DNA of 64,000 nt, from assembly GCA_024362935.1 (NCBI GenBank), contig JANCRA010000019.1, positions 4,894,501 to 4,958,500 on the forward strand, written 5' to 3'. The translations under genes and the position numbers were made by a program. The stretch comes from Setophaga petechia (lineage: Eukaryota > Chordata > Aves > Passeriformes > Parulidae). The notes beneath the pieces were generated by a model. It saw nothing but the letters and a program-made list of their open reading frames with translations. It made no database searches and was not told the DNA's origin. Of the stretch, positions 62,280 through 64,000 are shown piece by piece (the stretch's first letter is position 1; each line of letters starts with the position of its first letter).

Positions 62280-62550
62280 GATTCATAGAATCAGGCAGGT
62301 TAGAAAAGCCTTTAAGTTCATCAAGTGCAACCATTAACACAGCATTGCCAAGTCCACCCCTAAGCCATGTCCACATCTGGAGGTGTTTAAAAGATGTGCA
62401 GATGTGCCATCTGCAGGTGACACATCTGCACATCTTTTAAACACCTCCACTTCTCTGTGTAGGTTGTTCCAATTCTTGTTCCTACTAACTGGGCAAAAGA
62501 ATGCTCACTATAAGACATTTGTTCCTCATCTGGCATGACCCTGAAGCATT
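62280..62550 (-). mobile_element. CR1 LINE 3' fragment, minus strand, with internal fold-back
   Basis: Read on the plus strand it begins GATTCATAGAATCAGGCAGG (complement of the CR1 3' terminus) and continues TTTAAGTTCATCAAGTGCAACC, CATTGCCAAGTCCACCCC, TAAGCCATGTCC, then CTTTTAAACACCTCCA and GTTGTTCCAATTC. This is the avian CR1 3' region in reverse. It is 5'-truncated as usual. A 29-bp inverted duplicate interrupts it and is listed separately. The right boundary is approximate. Confidence 0.88.
62378..62449. repeat. Perfect inverted repeat inside CR1: 29-bp arms, 14-nt loop
   Basis: The left arm (62378-62406) and right arm (62421-62449) are exact reverse complements around CCATCTGCAGGTGA. The right arm (CACATCTGCACATCTTTTAA...) matches normal CR1 sequence at this position as I remember it. 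The left arm is therefore an extra inverted copy gained after CR1 inserted. Confidence 0.92.
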
Positions 62551-64000
62551 TTCAGAACTGAGACTCATTAGTCATTAATCTCATCTGCAGGTTATTAAGT
62601 ATCATAGTCACCAGAAATCATGGTGATCAAAACATTTTTGAATGAGGAGAGGTGAGGAGAGAGCAGGAGAGGATTTTTGAACTGCTATGCTTAGCAATAA
62701 CTTAAAAGTCTTAAAAATACATTTAGCTCTTGGAAGAAACTTTTTTGGTAAACTTGGAAAATGTGTTGCCTGTCTGTCCTAAAAATATAATGAAAAATGA
62801 TAGTAGTTATGTCTAGAAAACTTGGCAGCTGTGGCTGTCCTTAAAAGTATGAACACCTTACCCCAGAGGTAACAGTTTTACATCAGTCATGGGTCAGGGG
62901 TAGGTACTGATGAAACATGTAATTTTAAGTTTTGAGTCCTGGTTCAAAAGAACACCTTAATTTACAACAGTGCTTAAATTTTTGCACTTGCTGACAATTC
63001 ATTCTTAGCTGGACTGAAGGAAATTAAGTGATACACCGTTAAGAAGACACAGAAAAGATACTTATTTTAACAGCTTTTTAAATTACAAAATACTTGATAT
63101 TTAATTCCACACTATCCCATCCAAAACCTGATTCTTCAGGAGACTTTGTGCTGCTAATAGATTTTTCAACTCCAAATGTATCTTTGAGATTTTAATAAAC
63201 ATTTACAAGTGATATGTTTGTGACTTGATGCAAAACATGCAGCATTCAGCACTCTAATGAACTTAAATGATTGGCTGAAAATCTGGGAATTATTGAACAT
63301 TTAAATGTCTAAAATAAATGTCCTCTGAGGGGACTTTTCCACTAAAGCTTTTTGACAGAGTAGTAGAAGAGTAGTTCTTTATTTGTTATTTTGTGTACAC
63401 CCACACAGTTCTCGAACTGAAGTTTAATTATCTTGCACAAATTGACTGCTTTTTATGAGGTAATGTACTAGATGTAATTACCATCATAGGAGCTTTGTTT
63501 GGAGTATTGCAATTTTTTAAATGCCATCCTGTTCATCATTTAAGCAGACAGTTAAAATACATATTTATATAATCGTTTATATCTAGGTAAGCAAAAGGCT
63601 TGTCTAGCTCTATTCTAGCTTGAAAACAAGGAAGCTCTAAGACGATGCTTTTCTTTCCCTCTTGGTATCCCACTATCCACAAATGGCTGCTTTCTTATTT
63701 TGCAGGCTGTCACAGCTCTTCCTTTTTTTCCCATGAAAGTAATTTTTTTCCAGTAGTAAAATATGATTATGGCATCCAGACATATATCTCATGGCACTCT
63801 GACTCCAAATCCACAAATACCTGATTTCTCAAAGGATTATATGTGTAGGACAAAGGAAGGTTGAGGAGAGTAAGATTAACAACCACATTCAATTTCAGCA
63901 ATTTACTTTCATGGGTTTATTCCTGTAAGAGAATTAGAAATCCGGTCCCATAGACACAGAATCTGGCATGCATTATGTGGACATTTCCTGTTCTTTACCA
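62551..64000. other. AT-rich non-coding DNA to the end of the window
   Basis: No gene, repeat family or RNA gene was recognised. The sequence continues past the window edge. Confidence 0.5.

Overview
The window reads as vertebrate, almost certainly avian and probably passerine (songbird), non-coding DNA. It is AT-rich, has no convincing protein-coding exon and no rRNA or tRNA gene. The bird assignment rests on CR1 retrotransposon pieces in both orientations (3' ends at 23241-23434 and 62280-62550, coding remnants near 44.6-47.1 kb and 49.3-51.5 kb) and on several long terminal repeats (LTRs) of kinds I associate with songbird genomes. All family names come from memory, not from a database search. 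The many short open frames are typical of random AT-rich DNA or of repeats.

Layout. 1-35.2 kb is mostly unique-looking intergenic or intronic DNA. It carries a GC-rich LTR-type repeat (about 5040-5900), one CR1 3' end, simple repeats, an 80-bp tandem duplication and several strikingly clean hairpins. 35.2-42.1 kb is a satellite-like array with a unit of about 350-400 bp. The array runs in the plus sense to about 39.80 kb and in the minus sense from about 39.83 kb, so it is one large inverted structure. It has been invaded by a solo LTR (35592-36045), by a 2.3-kb degenerate endogenous retrovirus with two LTRs and a tRNA-Trp-type primer-binding site (36841-39120), and by a further 0.68-kb element (40121-40803). 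42.1-51.5 kb holds decayed CR1-clade LINE coding pieces: a plus-strand element at about 44.6-47.1 kb split by two LTRs, and minus-strand pieces at 49.3-51.4 kb. 55.6-59.4 kb is a second satellite of about 190 bp per unit that carries CCTAACCCTAA-like (telomere-like) motifs. It is interrupted by a solo LTR with a clean 5-bp target duplication and by a 1.6-kb block of diverged copies of the same 350-bp family seen at 35-42 kb. 59.4-64 kb is again unique-looking, with one CR1 copy carrying an internal fold-back duplication.

Nothing here works together as a pathway. The story is structural: satellite arrays, inversion, nested retroelement insertions, and several near-perfect palindromes that look like template-switch products. 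The most promising undescribed items are the inverted 350-bp array and its relative embedded in the telomere-like satellite.
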